64,000 nucleotides of DNA. It comes from Thermoanaerobaculales bacterium (GTDB lineage Bacteria > Acidobacteriota > Thermoanaerobaculia > Thermoanaerobaculales > Sulfomarinibacteraceae). Location: NCBI GenBank assembly GCA_029287235.1, contig JARFRM010000224.1:41587-105586 (forward strand), read 5' to 3'. Position 1 is the first letter of the stretch; every line of letters starts with the position of its first letter. A program made the translations under genes and the position numbers. Shown one piece after another: positions 46,593 to 55,975 of this stretch. The notes under the pieces were generated by a model. That model was not told the origin of the DNA, did not search any database, and worked only from the letters and a program-made list of their open reading frames with translations.

Positions 46593-46643
46593 CCCTTTTC
46601 TCATCCGGGGCTTCGTCGGACGAAACCCCGGATGAGAAAAGGG
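46593..46643. promoter_or_regulatory. 51-nt near-perfect hairpin before mnmA
   Basis: CCCTTTTCTCATCCGGGG pairs perfectly with CCCCGGATGAGAAAAGGG (18 bp). Inside, after one C/A mismatch, TTCGTC pairs with GACGAA around a single G. It lies 30 bp after one stop and 18 bp before the mnmA ATG. It could terminate the zinc-ribbon transcript or regulate mnmA; the outer AAAAGGG strand sits where the mnmA ribosome site would be. Confidence 0.75.
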
Positions 46644-46660
46644 AGAGGTAATCTATTCGG

Positions 46661-47716
46661 ATGAGCAAGATTGCCATCCTGACGTCTGGAGGCGTTGATT
46701 CGTCGGTGGCGCTGGCTCGACTGGCCGACGAGGGCGTCCACGAGCTCACGGCCTACTACCTCAAGATCTGGCTCGAGGACGAGCTGGCCTTTCTCGGCAG
46801 TTGCCCGTGGGAGGAAGATCTCGAGTACGTTCGGGAGATCTGCGACGTCTTCGGCGTGCCTCTCGAGATTGCACCACTCCAACAGGACTACTACGCCAGG
46901 GTGGTGGGATCAACCGTGGCCGAGCTCGAGGCCGGCCGCACACCGAGTCCCGATGTGCTGTGCAACAGGCTGATCAAGTTCGGCGCCTTTGTCGATCGGT
47001 TCGGCGGGGACTTCGATTTTGTCGCCAGTGGCCACCACGCCAGAGTCGACCACACGGGATCCCTCTCCCGGCTCTTCAAAGGCGTCGATCCGGTCAAAGA
47101 CCAGACCTATTTCCTCAGCCAGATGGACCAGCATCAAATCGCCCGGTGTCTGTTTCCCATCGGCGGCATGACCAAGGCCGAAGTCCGTGCCGAGGCCCGT
47201 CGGTTCGATTTGCCCAACAGCGATCGGCCGGACTCCCAGGGGATCTGTTTTCTCGGACGGGTGCCGTACGACGCCTTTGTCGAACACCACCTCGGTGAAC
47301 ATCCGGGATTGATCCGGGACATTTCCACCGGCGACGAGCTCGGTCGTCATCGCGGTTTCTGGTTCCACACCATCGGCCAGCGCAAGGGCCTCGGTCTCGG
47401 TAACGGGCCCTGGTACGTGGTCGGCAAGGACCATTCGACCAACGAGCTGCTCGTCGCCCACGCCGATTCGCTCTCGAATCACCACCGAGATCACTTCATC
47501 ATCGCCGAGCCCCATTGGATTGCGGCAGCACCGGCGGGAGATCGATTAGATCTTCGGGTCCGTCACGCCCCCGACCTCGTCGGCTGTCGGCTGCGGCCGC
47601 TCGCTGAAGGCGGTCTCGATGTCGTGATGGATGAACCCGAAAGCGGCATCGCGCCCGGCCAGTACGCGGTGCTCTACGACGGCGACGAGTGCCTCGGAGG
47701 CGGTGTGATCGGGTAG
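46661..47716 (+). CDS. mnmA: tRNA-uridine 2-sulfurtransferase MnmA
   Basis: 351 residues. The PP-loop SGGVDSS near the N-terminus adenylates U34, with catalytic Cys in DVLCNRLIKFG and the second Cys in DSQGICFLG. HTIGQRKGLG and the C-terminal beta-barrel are as expected. Makes 2-thiouridine at the wobble position of tRNA-Lys, -Glu and -Gln. Length normal for the family. Expression may depend on the hairpin just upstream. Confidence 0.95.
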   Translation: MSKIAILTSGGVDSSVALARLADEGVHELTAYYLKIWLEDELAFLGSCPWEEDLEYVREICDVFGVPLEIAPLQQDYYARVVGSTVAELEAGRTPSPDVLCNRLIKFGAFVDRFGGDFDFVASGHHARVDHTGSLSRLFKGVDPVKDQTYFLSQMDQHQIARCLFPIGGMTKAEVRAEARRFDLPNSDRPDSQGICFLGRVPYDAFVEHHLGEHPGLIRDISTGDELGRHRGFWFHTIGQRKGLGLGNGPWYVVGKDHSTNELLVAHADSLSNHHRDHFIIAEPHWIAAAPAGDRLDLRVRHAPDLVGCRLRPLAEGGLDVVMDEPESGIAPGQYAVLYDGDECLGGGVIG

Positions 47717-48322
47717 CTGGATGCTGAATTGGAGCATCGCATCATCGCGGCAGCCCACAGATCACACAGATAGACACAGATGACGTCGCATTCCATCGCA
47801 TCATCGCAATGGAGAGTTGGCAATCGCTTGCTTGGAGGATGTCTGACTTCGTGGTGACGTCCGTGCTAGTTCCAAAGCGCTGAAGGGCAGGCAAGATGCC
47901 CACACAACCATCTCAAACTTTCCTGTTTCGTTGAAGGGCGGGCATCGTGGGGCTGGCTTCCAGCCTGCCTTTCAGACACCTTCCGGTCTAGAAAGCGTCA
48001 CCACGCAGTCAACCAAACCCCACGCAGAGCATGATCCACCCTTAACTGCGATGTCTTTGCGAGTCTATGCGAGTCTTGGCGATGGACACTCTTGGCATTC
48101 CTTGCATCTCAACCCCGCGATGCCTTGGTGACCGCGTTGTGTCTTCGCGTCTTAGTGTTTGCGACGGTGCGATGGATCCGGCATCAAGCGTCGGGTCGCT
48201 GACCCCCAAACACGCTGACGGCTCCGCGGGGGTTGCGGAGCCGCCAGCTGGAGGAGGTTGCGATGCAATAGAGAATACGTCGCAATTGCTGAAAAGGTTA
48301 CAACCCGGTCAAATCGACGAAA
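47717..48322. repeat. 606-bp intergenic repeat region
   Basis: No gene. Holds the dispersed repeat phrases seen at 24.95 and 31.5 kb (CAGATCACACAGATAGACACA, ATCGCAATGGAGAGTTGGC, GATGTCTTTGCGAGTCTATG). Also a diverged relative of palindromic elements A/B (47841-47904), a GGGGCTGGCTTCCAGCCTGCC palindrome near 47950, and a hairpin at 48219-48243 (CGGCTCCGC / GCGGAGCCG). Confidence 0.6.
47841..47904. repeat. Diverged partial relative of palindromic elements A/B
   Basis: GTCTGACTTCGTGGT is identical to copy B at 40409-40423, and downstream the order TTC...GC.CTGAAGG...GGC matches the right half of copy B including its terminal repeat start. The rest has diverged. Confidence 0.5.
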
Positions 48323-49693
48323 TCACTCGTCCTTGAGCTCGAACCGATGCACCATCTCGTTGAGGGTCGTCGGACTGAGCTGGAGCAGCCGCGCCGCCTT
48401 GCGCTGGACGCCGCCGGTCTGCTTGAGCGCCTGGCGGATCAGCTGCGCCTGGAAGGTCGCGACGGCGTAGCGGAAGTCCAGTCCCTCGGGCGGGATCTCG
48501 CTGATCGTCAGCTCGTCCCGGGACTCGACTCGAAGGGCCAGAGGCAGCTCGTCGAGCTCGACGGTCTCGCCGCGGCTCAGCACCACCGCCCGCTCGACAG
48601 CGTTCTCGAGTTCGCGCACGTTTCCCGGCCACGAGTAGTCGGTCAATGCATCGATGGCTTCGGGCGAAAAGCCAACCATTTCACGATTGTTCTCTTCGGT
48701 GTAGGTACCCAGGAAGTGGGAGACCAGCAGCGGGATGTCCTCGCGCCGATGGCGCAGGGGCGGCAAATCGATGGTGATGACGTTGAGCCGATAGTAAAGG
48801 TCTTCTCGGAATCGGCCGGCCTGGACCTCTCCCCAGAGGTCAACATTGGTCGCCGCCACCAACCGGACATCGACGGATCGCGCTTCCACCCCGCCGACTC
48901 TGCGAATCTCCCGTTCCTGGATCACTCGAAGAAGCTTGGTCTGGGTTTCCGGATTGATGGTGCCGACCTCATCGAGAAAGAGAGTGCCCTGATGGGCAGC
49001 CTCGAAGAGACCCTTTCGGCTCGATACCGCACCGGTGAAAGCGCCCTTGACGTGACCGAAGAGGGACGACTCGAGAAGCTCGGATGGAATGGCAGTGGTG
49101 TGTACCGGCACGAATGGCTCGTTGCTTCGCGGACTGAGACGGTGGATCGCCCGCGCCACCAATTCCTTGCCGGTGCCGCTTTCGCCGGTGATCAGGATAT
49201 TCGACCGGGCCGGCGCGGCTCGCCGAATGAGCTCGAAGACCTCCTGCATTCGGCGGCTGGTACCGACGATCTCTCCCATCCCCTCGAGCCGACTGCGCAG
49301 CTGGAGATTTTCCACCAGCAGTCGGCGCCGCTCCCACGCCCGTCGAACGAGATGGAGAACCTCTTCGTTTTTGAAGGGCTTGGGCACATAGTGGAAGGCG
49401 CCGAGCCGCATGGCCTCGATGGCCGATTCCACCGAAGAGTAGGCGGTGATGACCACCACCGGAAGGTGCGGGTCGTGGGTCTTGATCTCGGGCAGGATCT
49501 CGAGGCCCGAACGATCGGGAAGCATGAGGTCGAGCAGAACAACGTCGATCTCCTCGTCGCGGATCTGCTGCAATCCCTCTTTGGCCGACATGGCGCTGTT
49601 GACCTCGAAGCCGGCGCCACGCAGAAGGGTCCCGAGCACGTCCTGTAGGACGGGCTCGTCATCGATCACGAGGACGCTTCCGACTCCTTCCAT
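48323..49693 (-). CDS. NtrC-family sigma-54 response regulator
   Basis: 456 residues. Receiver 1-120 with D55 (VVLLDLMLPD), AAA+ domain about 140-375 with Walker A GESGTGKE, the sigma-54-contacting GAFTGA loop and Walker B LFLDEV, and a Fis-type HTH at the C-terminus (QRKAARLLQLSPTTLNEM). A normal, complete enhancer-binding activator. Its start overlaps the kinase gene by 28 bp, so the two form a pair. Confidence 0.96.
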   Translation of the reverse strand: MEGVGSVLVIDDEPVLQDVLGTLLRGAGFEVNSAMSAKEGLQQIRDEEIDVVLLDLMLPDRSGLEILPEIKTHDPHLPVVVITAYSSVESAIEAMRLGAFHYVPKPFKNEEVLHLVRRAWERRRLLVENLQLRSRLEGMGEIVGTSRRMQEVFELIRRAAPARSNILITGESGTGKELVARAIHRLSPRSNEPFVPVHTTAIPSELLESSLFGHVKGAFTGAVSSRKGLFEAAHQGTLFLDEVGTINPETQTKLLRVIQEREIRRVGGVEARSVDVRLVAATNVDLWGEVQAGRFREDLYYRLNVITIDLPPLRHRREDIPLLVSHFLGTYTEENNREMVGFSPEAIDALTDYSWPGNVRELENAVERAVVLSRGETVELDELPLALRVESRDELTISEIPPEGLDFRYAVATFQAQLIRQALKQTGGVQRKAARLLQLSPTTLNEMVHRFELKDE

Positions 49694-52338
49694 CGCTGCA
49701 GCCTCACGGTAGCACGCGCACCCCCACGTTCAAGGTTTTCGAGGCTGACCTGACCCCCGAGGTTGACGATCAGATCCCTTGAAATCGCCAGCCCCATGCC
49801 CGTCCCGCCACGATCGGTCTTGGTTGAGAAGAAGGGTTCGAAGACCCGCTTCAGAACCTCCTCGGCCACACCCGGGCCGCTGTCCTCGACAATGATCTCC
49901 GCCCAGTCGTCGCTTGCCTGAGCGGCGATCCGAACGCGGGCATGGGAGTCTGAAGCCTCGATGGCGTTTCGAACCAAGTTGCTCACCGCCAGCTCGATGG
50001 CCCCCGGGGCCCCCACTGCCATGACGGGGCGGCTGTCGACGATCTCGAGTCGATCCGTCGCACCGAGGGATCGGGCCGCTTCCAGGGCTGCGCTCCGAGC
50101 CACCATGGCGAGATCGATGACCGTCAGCTCTTCCCTTCCACCGCGGATGGCCTCTCTGAGATTCGCAACGATCCGGGACACCCGGAAACTCTGATCCACC
50201 AGCTTGGAAACCAGGGATGCCCTCGGATCTTCCTCGGGAGTCATCTCACCGAGCATCTGGGCAAACGATGATATTCCGGTCAGCGGAGTGTTGATCTCGT
50301 GGGCGAGTCCCGAGGCCAGGCGTCCGAGGGCGGCCATCCTCTCTTGATCCCGGATCCGATCCTGAAGCTCGCGCAGCTCAGTGACGTCCTGGAGCACCAC
50401 CACCCGTCCGTTGAAGCTTCCGCTGTCGAGCTCGAGCACCGAGACCGCCATGATCACCCGGCGGTGGGGAGGATCCTTGGTTTGCCCCTCGGCATTGGCC
50501 GCCTGCAGCGGGAGAGTGTCTCTCCACTCGTCGGGAAGCTCGACCAGGGTTTCCAGGGGCACCGAGACCAGATCCGGAGCGTTGACTTCGAAGATCCCGG
50601 CCGCCTCGCTGTTCGCCGACAGAATCCGCCCGGCGGCGTCGCACACCAGGATCGCCGCGGCTGACGACTCGATGATGCGCTGCGTGTTGGCATGCAGGAT
50701 TCTATACTCCTCCGCCTGCTGGCGAAGATCGTCGAGATAGCGCGCACTTTCCAGAGCCACCGCCGCCTGAGTGGTAAAGGCGCCAACGACTTCCTGTGCC
50801 TCGCTCCCGAGGGGAAAGAGTCCACGCCGCAGGCCAAGGTAGAGCAAGCCGTGCACCGTGTCCACGCGATCCAGGGTCAGCCGCAGGGTGTAACCGGCGA
50901 CGGCCAGTTGTTCCTCTTCGAAGCAGGGAAAATGATGCTCGAGAACGGTTTCGGGGAGGTGCTCCGGGAGATAGCCTCCTGACGAACTGACCCGAGAAAA
51001 GGCGCCATCGCCGACCCGCAGATAGGTCGCCACAACATCGAAATCGAGACCGTCGCGAAGAGTGTCGGCCAGTCGGCTGAGGAGTTCCCGTGGATCGGTG
51101 ACCTCGGCAAGCTCTCGCGTCGCATGGGTCAGCAGCCACTGGGGCGGACGGCGACCGTGGTAGAGCCAGTGTTCGAGAAAGTAGCCGACCCGGGTCCGGA
51201 TCGGCTGGAGCAGCACCACGAGCAGCACACCGGTGGCGAAGGCGAACAGGTTTCTCAACGAGCCGTAACCTCCGGCATAGTTGACCAGCAGATGGTTGGT
51301 CATGGCAAAAGCGAAACCACCGATCACCAGAACAAGGGTTGCGGAGAGCGCATCGCGGGCGATGGGCTCCAGATCCCACAGCCGGTACTCCATCAGCGCC
51401 GCCACCAGGGCGAGGGGAAGCGCCGCCATGGGCAGCACCATCATCCAAGAGAACGGATCGACCTCGATGCCAAGCTGCCGGGGAAGCCAAACCAGGGCCA
51501 ACCACGGCACCAGGCCGACAAAGAGCCCGAGGGCCGCCCATTCGATCTGGCGCCGGACCCGGGCATCGCGTGACGCCTGCCACCAACGCACGATGTGCAG
51601 GATGATCCCGCCGACGAGCGCAATCGAGAACGCCGCCCTCAGCATGGTGGTCACGACCGACCACCAACCTTCGGCATTGGGGGCGATGGCGGTCGACGCC
51701 GCTCCGGCCGCGGCGACCACTGTGACCAGGTCCAGAATCCAAGCGGATGCCCGACGTTCGGGGAAGATGAAGAAGAACCGGGCGATGAGGAAGGGGAGGA
51801 CCGCCCCCGCCATCCGGTGCAGAATCTGGAGATCCTCTCGAGACTGTGCAGTCCTGTTGGGGACCGCACCGAGCACGAACGAGGCCGCGGCGACGAGCAG
51901 CAGCACCGCGGCCTCTCGCCGCGACGTCTTCCAGACCACCACGAGGGCACAGATCAAACCGAGCAGGCCAATCGATGTGCGCGTGAGGTAGACCGGTTGG
52001 ATGACGGGCGGCGGTGGGTGGAATGCGACCTCGCGAATCTCTCCATCGGCGCCCTTGACCGCCAGCAGGTGTTGCTCACCGCCGGCGAGGAGGAAGGCGG
52101 GGTCTTCGAGTCGACTCACCTCGATACCGTCCACCGCCTCGATGACGTCGCCGGATCGCAGACCGGCCGCCGCGGCCGAAGACCCCGATGGCACCTCATC
52201 GACGACCATTCCCTGTTCGAGCCACCGGACCGGAAAATCCAGGCGATAGAAGCTGTGAACCGTTCTGATCAATGCCCAGCCGGCCACCACCATAATGGTC
52301 AGCGCAACGAGCGTGAGGACGAGACGACGGCCGAACAC
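49666..52338 (-). CDS. Multi-domain membrane histidine kinase with PDZ domain
   Basis: 890 residues, GTG start. Order: TM about 7-27; PDZ about 45-105 (VPSGSSAAAAGLRSGDVIEAVDGI); six to seven TM helices about 115-390; GAF about 410-545; PAS about 560-660; HisKA with His in LAHEINTPLTG (about 680); HATPase with NLVRNAIEA, DSGPGV and GGTGMGLAIS. The extracytoplasmic PDZ would sense exposed protein C-termini or a protease partner. This kinase class feeds a sigma-54 regulator, here the overlapping downstream gene. Confidence 0.93.
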   Translation of the reverse strand: MFGRRLVLTLVALTIMVVAGWALIRTVHSFYRLDFPVRWLEQGMVVDEVPSGSSAAAAGLRSGDVIEAVDGIEVSRLEDPAFLLAGGEQHLLAVKGADGEIREVAFHPPPPVIQPVYLTRTSIGLLGLICALVVVWKTSRREAAVLLLVAAASFVLGAVPNRTAQSREDLQILHRMAGAVLPFLIARFFFIFPERRASAWILDLVTVVAAAGAASTAIAPNAEGWWSVVTTMLRAAFSIALVGGIILHIVRWWQASRDARVRRQIEWAALGLFVGLVPWLALVWLPRQLGIEVDPFSWMMVLPMAALPLALVAALMEYRLWDLEPIARDALSATLVLVIGGFAFAMTNHLLVNYAGGYGSLRNLFAFATGVLLVVLLQPIRTRVGYFLEHWLYHGRRPPQWLLTHATRELAEVTDPRELLSRLADTLRDGLDFDVVATYLRVGDGAFSRVSSSGGYLPEHLPETVLEHHFPCFEEEQLAVAGYTLRLTLDRVDTVHGLLYLGLRRGLFPLGSEAQEVVGAFTTQAAVALESARYLDDLRQQAEEYRILHANTQRIIESSAAAILVCDAAGRILSANSEAAGIFEVNAPDLVSVPLETLVELPDEWRDTLPLQAANAEGQTKDPPHRRVIMAVSVLELDSGSFNGRVVVLQDVTELRELQDRIRDQERMAALGRLASGLAHEINTPLTGISSFAQMLGEMTPEEDPRASLVSKLVDQSFRVSRIVANLREAIRGGREELTVIDLAMVARSAALEAARSLGATDRLEIVDSRPVMAVGAPGAIELAVSNLVRNAIEASDSHARVRIAAQASDDWAEIIVEDSGPGVAEEVLKRVFEPFFSTKTDRGGTGMGLAISRDLIVNLGGQVSLENLERGGARATVRLQRWKESEASS

Positions 52339-52497
52339 AACTCCATCAGTATAGGCAGAGAGTTCGAACTTCTACAGTGGGTCGGGGACCGGGAGGTGAG
52401 GAAACACCGCTGATTGCTTCACATCATCGACCACAGCAGACCATTGATGGGTCTCGTACGCCGATCGATTCTTCTTCTGAGCGACGCCGTCCGGAAA

Positions 52498-53526
52498 TCA
52501 GAATTCGAGCGCGTCAGCTCCACTGATCCTGTAGTTGGTATCAGTCTCGAGGACCCCGGCAAGGAGCAACTCCCGCACCATGATTGCCACTCGCCCCCTG
52601 CTGTAGGGAAGTCCTTCGGCAACGGCCCCCCAACCCGATGGCCGGGTCTTGACCTGCTCCAGGACCATCCTGGAAAGCCGGTCGTTCTCCCCGGGCAATC
52701 GTCCCGTGTGGTGCAAGATCGCCCCCTGAGGAACTTCGCTGGAAAACCTCTTGAACTCGTCCTGGATCCGGACCGCTTCGAAGAGCAGCGGCTGCAGGTG
52801 GTAGGAATCCTCGGTTTCCTGGCGTGTTCCGGTCGTTGAGAAACGGAACGTCCCTCCCTGGGGGGGCGAGACCATGATCTCGACGAAGGCTTCCTCACCG
52901 AACAGGGTCCCACAGAGAATGGGCCCGACCCGGCGGTTCCTGGTGTAGATGGCTCCGAAGGTGTCGCCCTCCTTGTCGCGGATCTCGACCACACCGTTCG
53001 ACCCTGATTCAACGACGGTCTGCAGAATGGTGGGCAGATCGAAGTGATCGATCATCCCGCCGAGGTTGCCGCTGCCGCGAGAATCGAGACTCGCAAAGGT
53101 CCCCTCCAGGCGCCGCGCGATGTTCTGAAGGTAGTGGAGGCTGAAGTCTCTCGATTCGTAAACCATGCGCAGGATCACGGGACGCGGCCACTGCATGGTG
53201 GCCCCACCCTCCGGGAATCGTGCTTCACTTCTGAGCGCAGTACCGGTAATCACCTTACTTTCGCCGAGCACCGTGCCGGGCCCGACGTAGGCCACCGGCT
53301 TCATACCATCGCCGTCCTCGATCTCACGACAGATCTCCACCACCCCTTCGAGGACCAGATAAAGTGCAGTCGCCCGCTGTTTCGGCTCGAAGATCAGCTC
53401 GCCACTGGTGTGAATCACAACCCGACCATGGGCCGCCAGGGTCTCTCGGACGTCGGGGACCATGGCCTTGAAAAACGGGCTGTCTGTAATTGCCCTGAGG
53501 AGCTCCTGCTGACGCATATGCATCAT
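52498..53526 (-). CDS. Cyclic-nucleotide-binding domain plus DUF4388 (PATAN-like) protein
   Basis: About 342 residues; several ATGs close together make the exact start uncertain (53517-53556). Residues about 10-135 are a CRP-type cNMP-binding domain (LYLVLEGVVEI, VLGESKVITGTALRSEARF, containing the GE and R-S of the phosphate cassette). About 160-270 is DUF4388/PATAN (FDLPTILQTVVESGSNGVVEIRDKEG, GAIYTRNRRVG). The C-terminus has a possible winged-helix segment. No CRP-type HTH. Divergent, 72 bp apart, from a cyclase-like gene, which suggests a cNMP-responsive effector. Confidence 0.8.
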   Translation of the reverse strand: MMHMRQQELLRAITDSPFFKAMVPDVRETLAAHGRVVIHTSGELIFEPKQRATALYLVLEGVVEICREIEDGDGMKPVAYVGPGTVLGESKVITGTALRSEARFPEGGATMQWPRPVILRMVYESRDFSLHYLQNIARRLEGTFASLDSRGSGNLGGMIDHFDLPTILQTVVESGSNGVVEIRDKEGDTFGAIYTRNRRVGPILCGTLFGEEAFVEIMVSPPQGGTFRFSTTGTRQETEDSYHLQPLLFEAVRIQDEFKRFSSEVPQGAILHHTGRLPGENDRLSRMVLEQVKTRPSGWGAVAEGLPYSRGRVAIMVRELLLAGVLETDTNYRISGADALEF

Positions 53527-53598
53527 TATCCCACTAACGCTGGACATTACAATCACCCACCGCGTAATTCTTCCGACGATCTTCGCTAGAATTGATGG

Positions 53599-55929
53599 GT
53601 GGAACCGACTCCAGACGCCAGAATCTTTCAGCTTGTCCTCACCGACGAGCTCCGTCGTCCCCTGGTTCTCACTTCCGACGAGATTGTCGGCGGCTGGAGA
53701 GATCTCTTCCCCAATCTCGCCGCATGTCTGCCGACTCCGTACCCGATCTTCGGCTCCGATGAGGAAAAAGTCGTCACATACGGCTACCCGATACTACGCT
53801 CGGACGGGCTTCGTCAGCTCCAACGCAACCTCGATCAGTTGGTCAACGCCGAGGTCGAGTACCGCCACGCGTTCGAGTTCGACCAGGCGGCGAACAAGCG
53901 CGGCGTCATGGTCGAAAGGGACCGCCTGCACCGGTCGCTGTCGCTGATCCTTGAAAACGTCTTCATGAACGACTACGGACGAGGCATGGCGGAGGTCTTT
54001 CTGCTCCTCCTCTCCTCCGAGGTCGTCCGGGCAGTGTCCAGGGTCCCCAAGTTGGTGCGGATGACCGACCGCATGTCTGCCGAGGGGGCCGGAACCCGCC
54101 ACCAACAGGCCGTCGCAGGGGTGCTCGGCGGTCTGATCCAGCGCGCCGCTCATGGCGCCTCAGACCGCCTCCGCAAGCTTGCCCAGATCCGACTCGCACC
54201 CAAGATCTCACCACTGCTCGGAATGATCTGTTCCGACCAGTTGCTCCTCACCGAACCACGACCAACGGTGCAGATGGCTTCTCTGGACAACTATCTGAAG
54301 ACACGATTCCGGTACGATCTCGCGACCCTCAACGCGACCTTGGAGCACGCCATCGGTCGCCTCAGTCAACTCATGGCGCGGCAATCAGCCCTCGGCGAAC
54401 TTCTGGCCTCGGCCGCGGGGATCAACATCGACCTCACCAGACCGTGGACACTCCTCGAACCCCGACTCCTCAAAGCTCTCGTAACGGCTGATCTCCTGGA
54501 CTCCATCGGGATGTCCAAGGCTCAGGCGTCGTTGTGTCGCGATCTCGGGCTCAACCTCAAGCGCTTCGAGCTCCTGTCCGCCCTTCGCCGCCGAATCGTC
54601 TTCATGGCCCGCAGCGGTAACCAGCTCGTGCTCACCGAGCCATCGATGCGCGGCACCATCGCACCGACCACTCGCCCCTTCGACTTCACCGCCCCGGGGG
54701 TTGTGGACACCTCGGTTCGGCGGTTCGGACTCGTCTATGACCTCACCAACTTCACCGCCATTTTGGAAGAGGTGAGAAAGAAGGGACGACTCTCCGAGGA
54801 GAAAGCGCTCCAGTTCATGTACGTCTTTCAGAACCGGCTCGAGGAGATCCGACACGACCACCGGTTGATCTTCGAGAAGTTTCTCGGCGACGGCGCGTTC
54901 TATTCGTCACGGCGGGCCCTACGGGTCCTTGCCGCTGCATGTGAGATCCAACAGGCGTACGATCGCTTGCGCCGAAGCGGCTTTCCCTTCGACCAGGGAA
55001 TTCGCATGGCCCTGAACCATGGCGTCTATCGCTTGCTGCCCATGCTCGACACCGATCGCGATATCCGCCGATTCGAGTTCTTCGGTCACGGAATCGTCGA
55101 ACTCTCGAGACTGACCACCGGCAAGAGCTCCCGCGAGGTCGCCGAAATCGCAGAGTTTCTGATTCACGCGGGGTATGACCCGTCGGAGGTCGAGAATTTC
55201 CTCGCGCCGATCGCCTCGGCCAGAAGGGCCGACAGGTCATCCGACGACCGTCGATATACGGCCTCCCTCGACAGCCACGGCGAGCTTGTGAACGAGGGAA
55301 TGGTGCTCACCCTGGATTTTCTCGAACACCTCGAGCAGGAGCTCAAGGTCCAGTCGTTCACCGAGGTCTCCGAGCACGGTGTTCGCTGGCTCCTCTTCCC
55401 CCTCGATCCGGATCGGCCGGGCCCGTTCCAGGTCGGCCTCCGCTACCTTGGGGTTGCCAGGCTCAAGGGACTCACCCCCATGGAGCTCGTCGAGGCGGCG
55501 GTGTGGACCGAGATCCCGGCCGAGGCACAGGTCATCTCGGAGGGATCGTCTCTCCTCGCCCTTCTCCGGCGACTGGGGCAGGGTCCGGACGAATCCCCGA
55601 ATATCGACGGCAGCGTCCCTCCGACTATCGACGAGGACCTCGTCGTTCTCACCTACCTCGAAGCCGACGGCACTCGATCATGGGTCTTCGGTTGCCACCG
55701 CGCCAGCGATGATGTGCTTCTCCAGGCCATCCAGATGCCCATGCAGATTCCGACCCTGACCGACGACGAACCGGTGGAGACCTGGTTGTTTCGCAACCGG
55801 TTCGAGCTCGAGCGGCTGTATCTCGGCGTCCGACGGACCGATGGCGGTACGACCATGCCCGTCTCCCCACTCCGGAAGCGAAACGGCTATGTCGGGTGCT
55901 TCCTCTCCGCGCCGCACAAGGCCCCATAA
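53599..55929 (+). CDS. Cytoplasmic protein with class III nucleotide-cyclase-like domain
   Basis: 776 residues, GTG start with TAGAAT about 10 bp upstream. Residues 1-360 are helical and unrecognised. About 375-510 resembles a class III adenylate/guanylate cyclase: VYDLTNFTAILEE carries the first metal Asp (D381), FEKFLGDGAF the second (D431) and an adenine-type Lys (K427), and FFGHGIVELSRL aligns with GxxVNxAxRL, keeping Arg but having Val in place of the transition-state Asn. The C-terminal 200 residues are unassigned. No TM. Either a divergent active cyclase or a nucleotide-binding pseudo-cyclase. Confidence 0.65.
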   Translation: MEPTPDARIFQLVLTDELRRPLVLTSDEIVGGWRDLFPNLAACLPTPYPIFGSDEEKVVTYGYPILRSDGLRQLQRNLDQLVNAEVEYRHAFEFDQAANKRGVMVERDRLHRSLSLILENVFMNDYGRGMAEVFLLLLSSEVVRAVSRVPKLVRMTDRMSAEGAGTRHQQAVAGVLGGLIQRAAHGASDRLRKLAQIRLAPKISPLLGMICSDQLLLTEPRPTVQMASLDNYLKTRFRYDLATLNATLEHAIGRLSQLMARQSALGELLASAAGINIDLTRPWTLLEPRLLKALVTADLLDSIGMSKAQASLCRDLGLNLKRFELLSALRRRIVFMARSGNQLVLTEPSMRGTIAPTTRPFDFTAPGVVDTSVRRFGLVYDLTNFTAILEEVRKKGRLSEEKALQFMYVFQNRLEEIRHDHRLIFEKFLGDGAFYSSRRALRVLAAACEIQQAYDRLRRSGFPFDQGIRMALNHGVYRLLPMLDTDRDIRRFEFFGHGIVELSRLTTGKSSREVAEIAEFLIHAGYDPSEVENFLAPIASARRADRSSDDRRYTASLDSHGELVNEGMVLTLDFLEHLEQELKVQSFTEVSEHGVRWLLFPLDPDRPGPFQVGLRYLGVARLKGLTPMELVEAAVWTEIPAEAQVISEGSSLLALLRRLGQGPDESPNIDGSVPPTIDEDLVVLTYLEADGTRSWVFGCHRASDDVLLQAIQMPMQIPTLTDDEPVETWLFRNRFELERLYLGVRRTDGGTTMPVSPLRKRNGYVGCFLSAPHKAP

Positions 55930-55975
55930 CCAACGAAGCGACGGAAGGGGCACCCAGTGGGTGACCTCGACGAGA

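Noticed and set aside
47806-47830. Sigma-54-like TTGGCAATCGCTTGCTT
   Set aside because: The GG-GC spacing is one base short of the -24/-12 rule and it lies inside repeat sequence.
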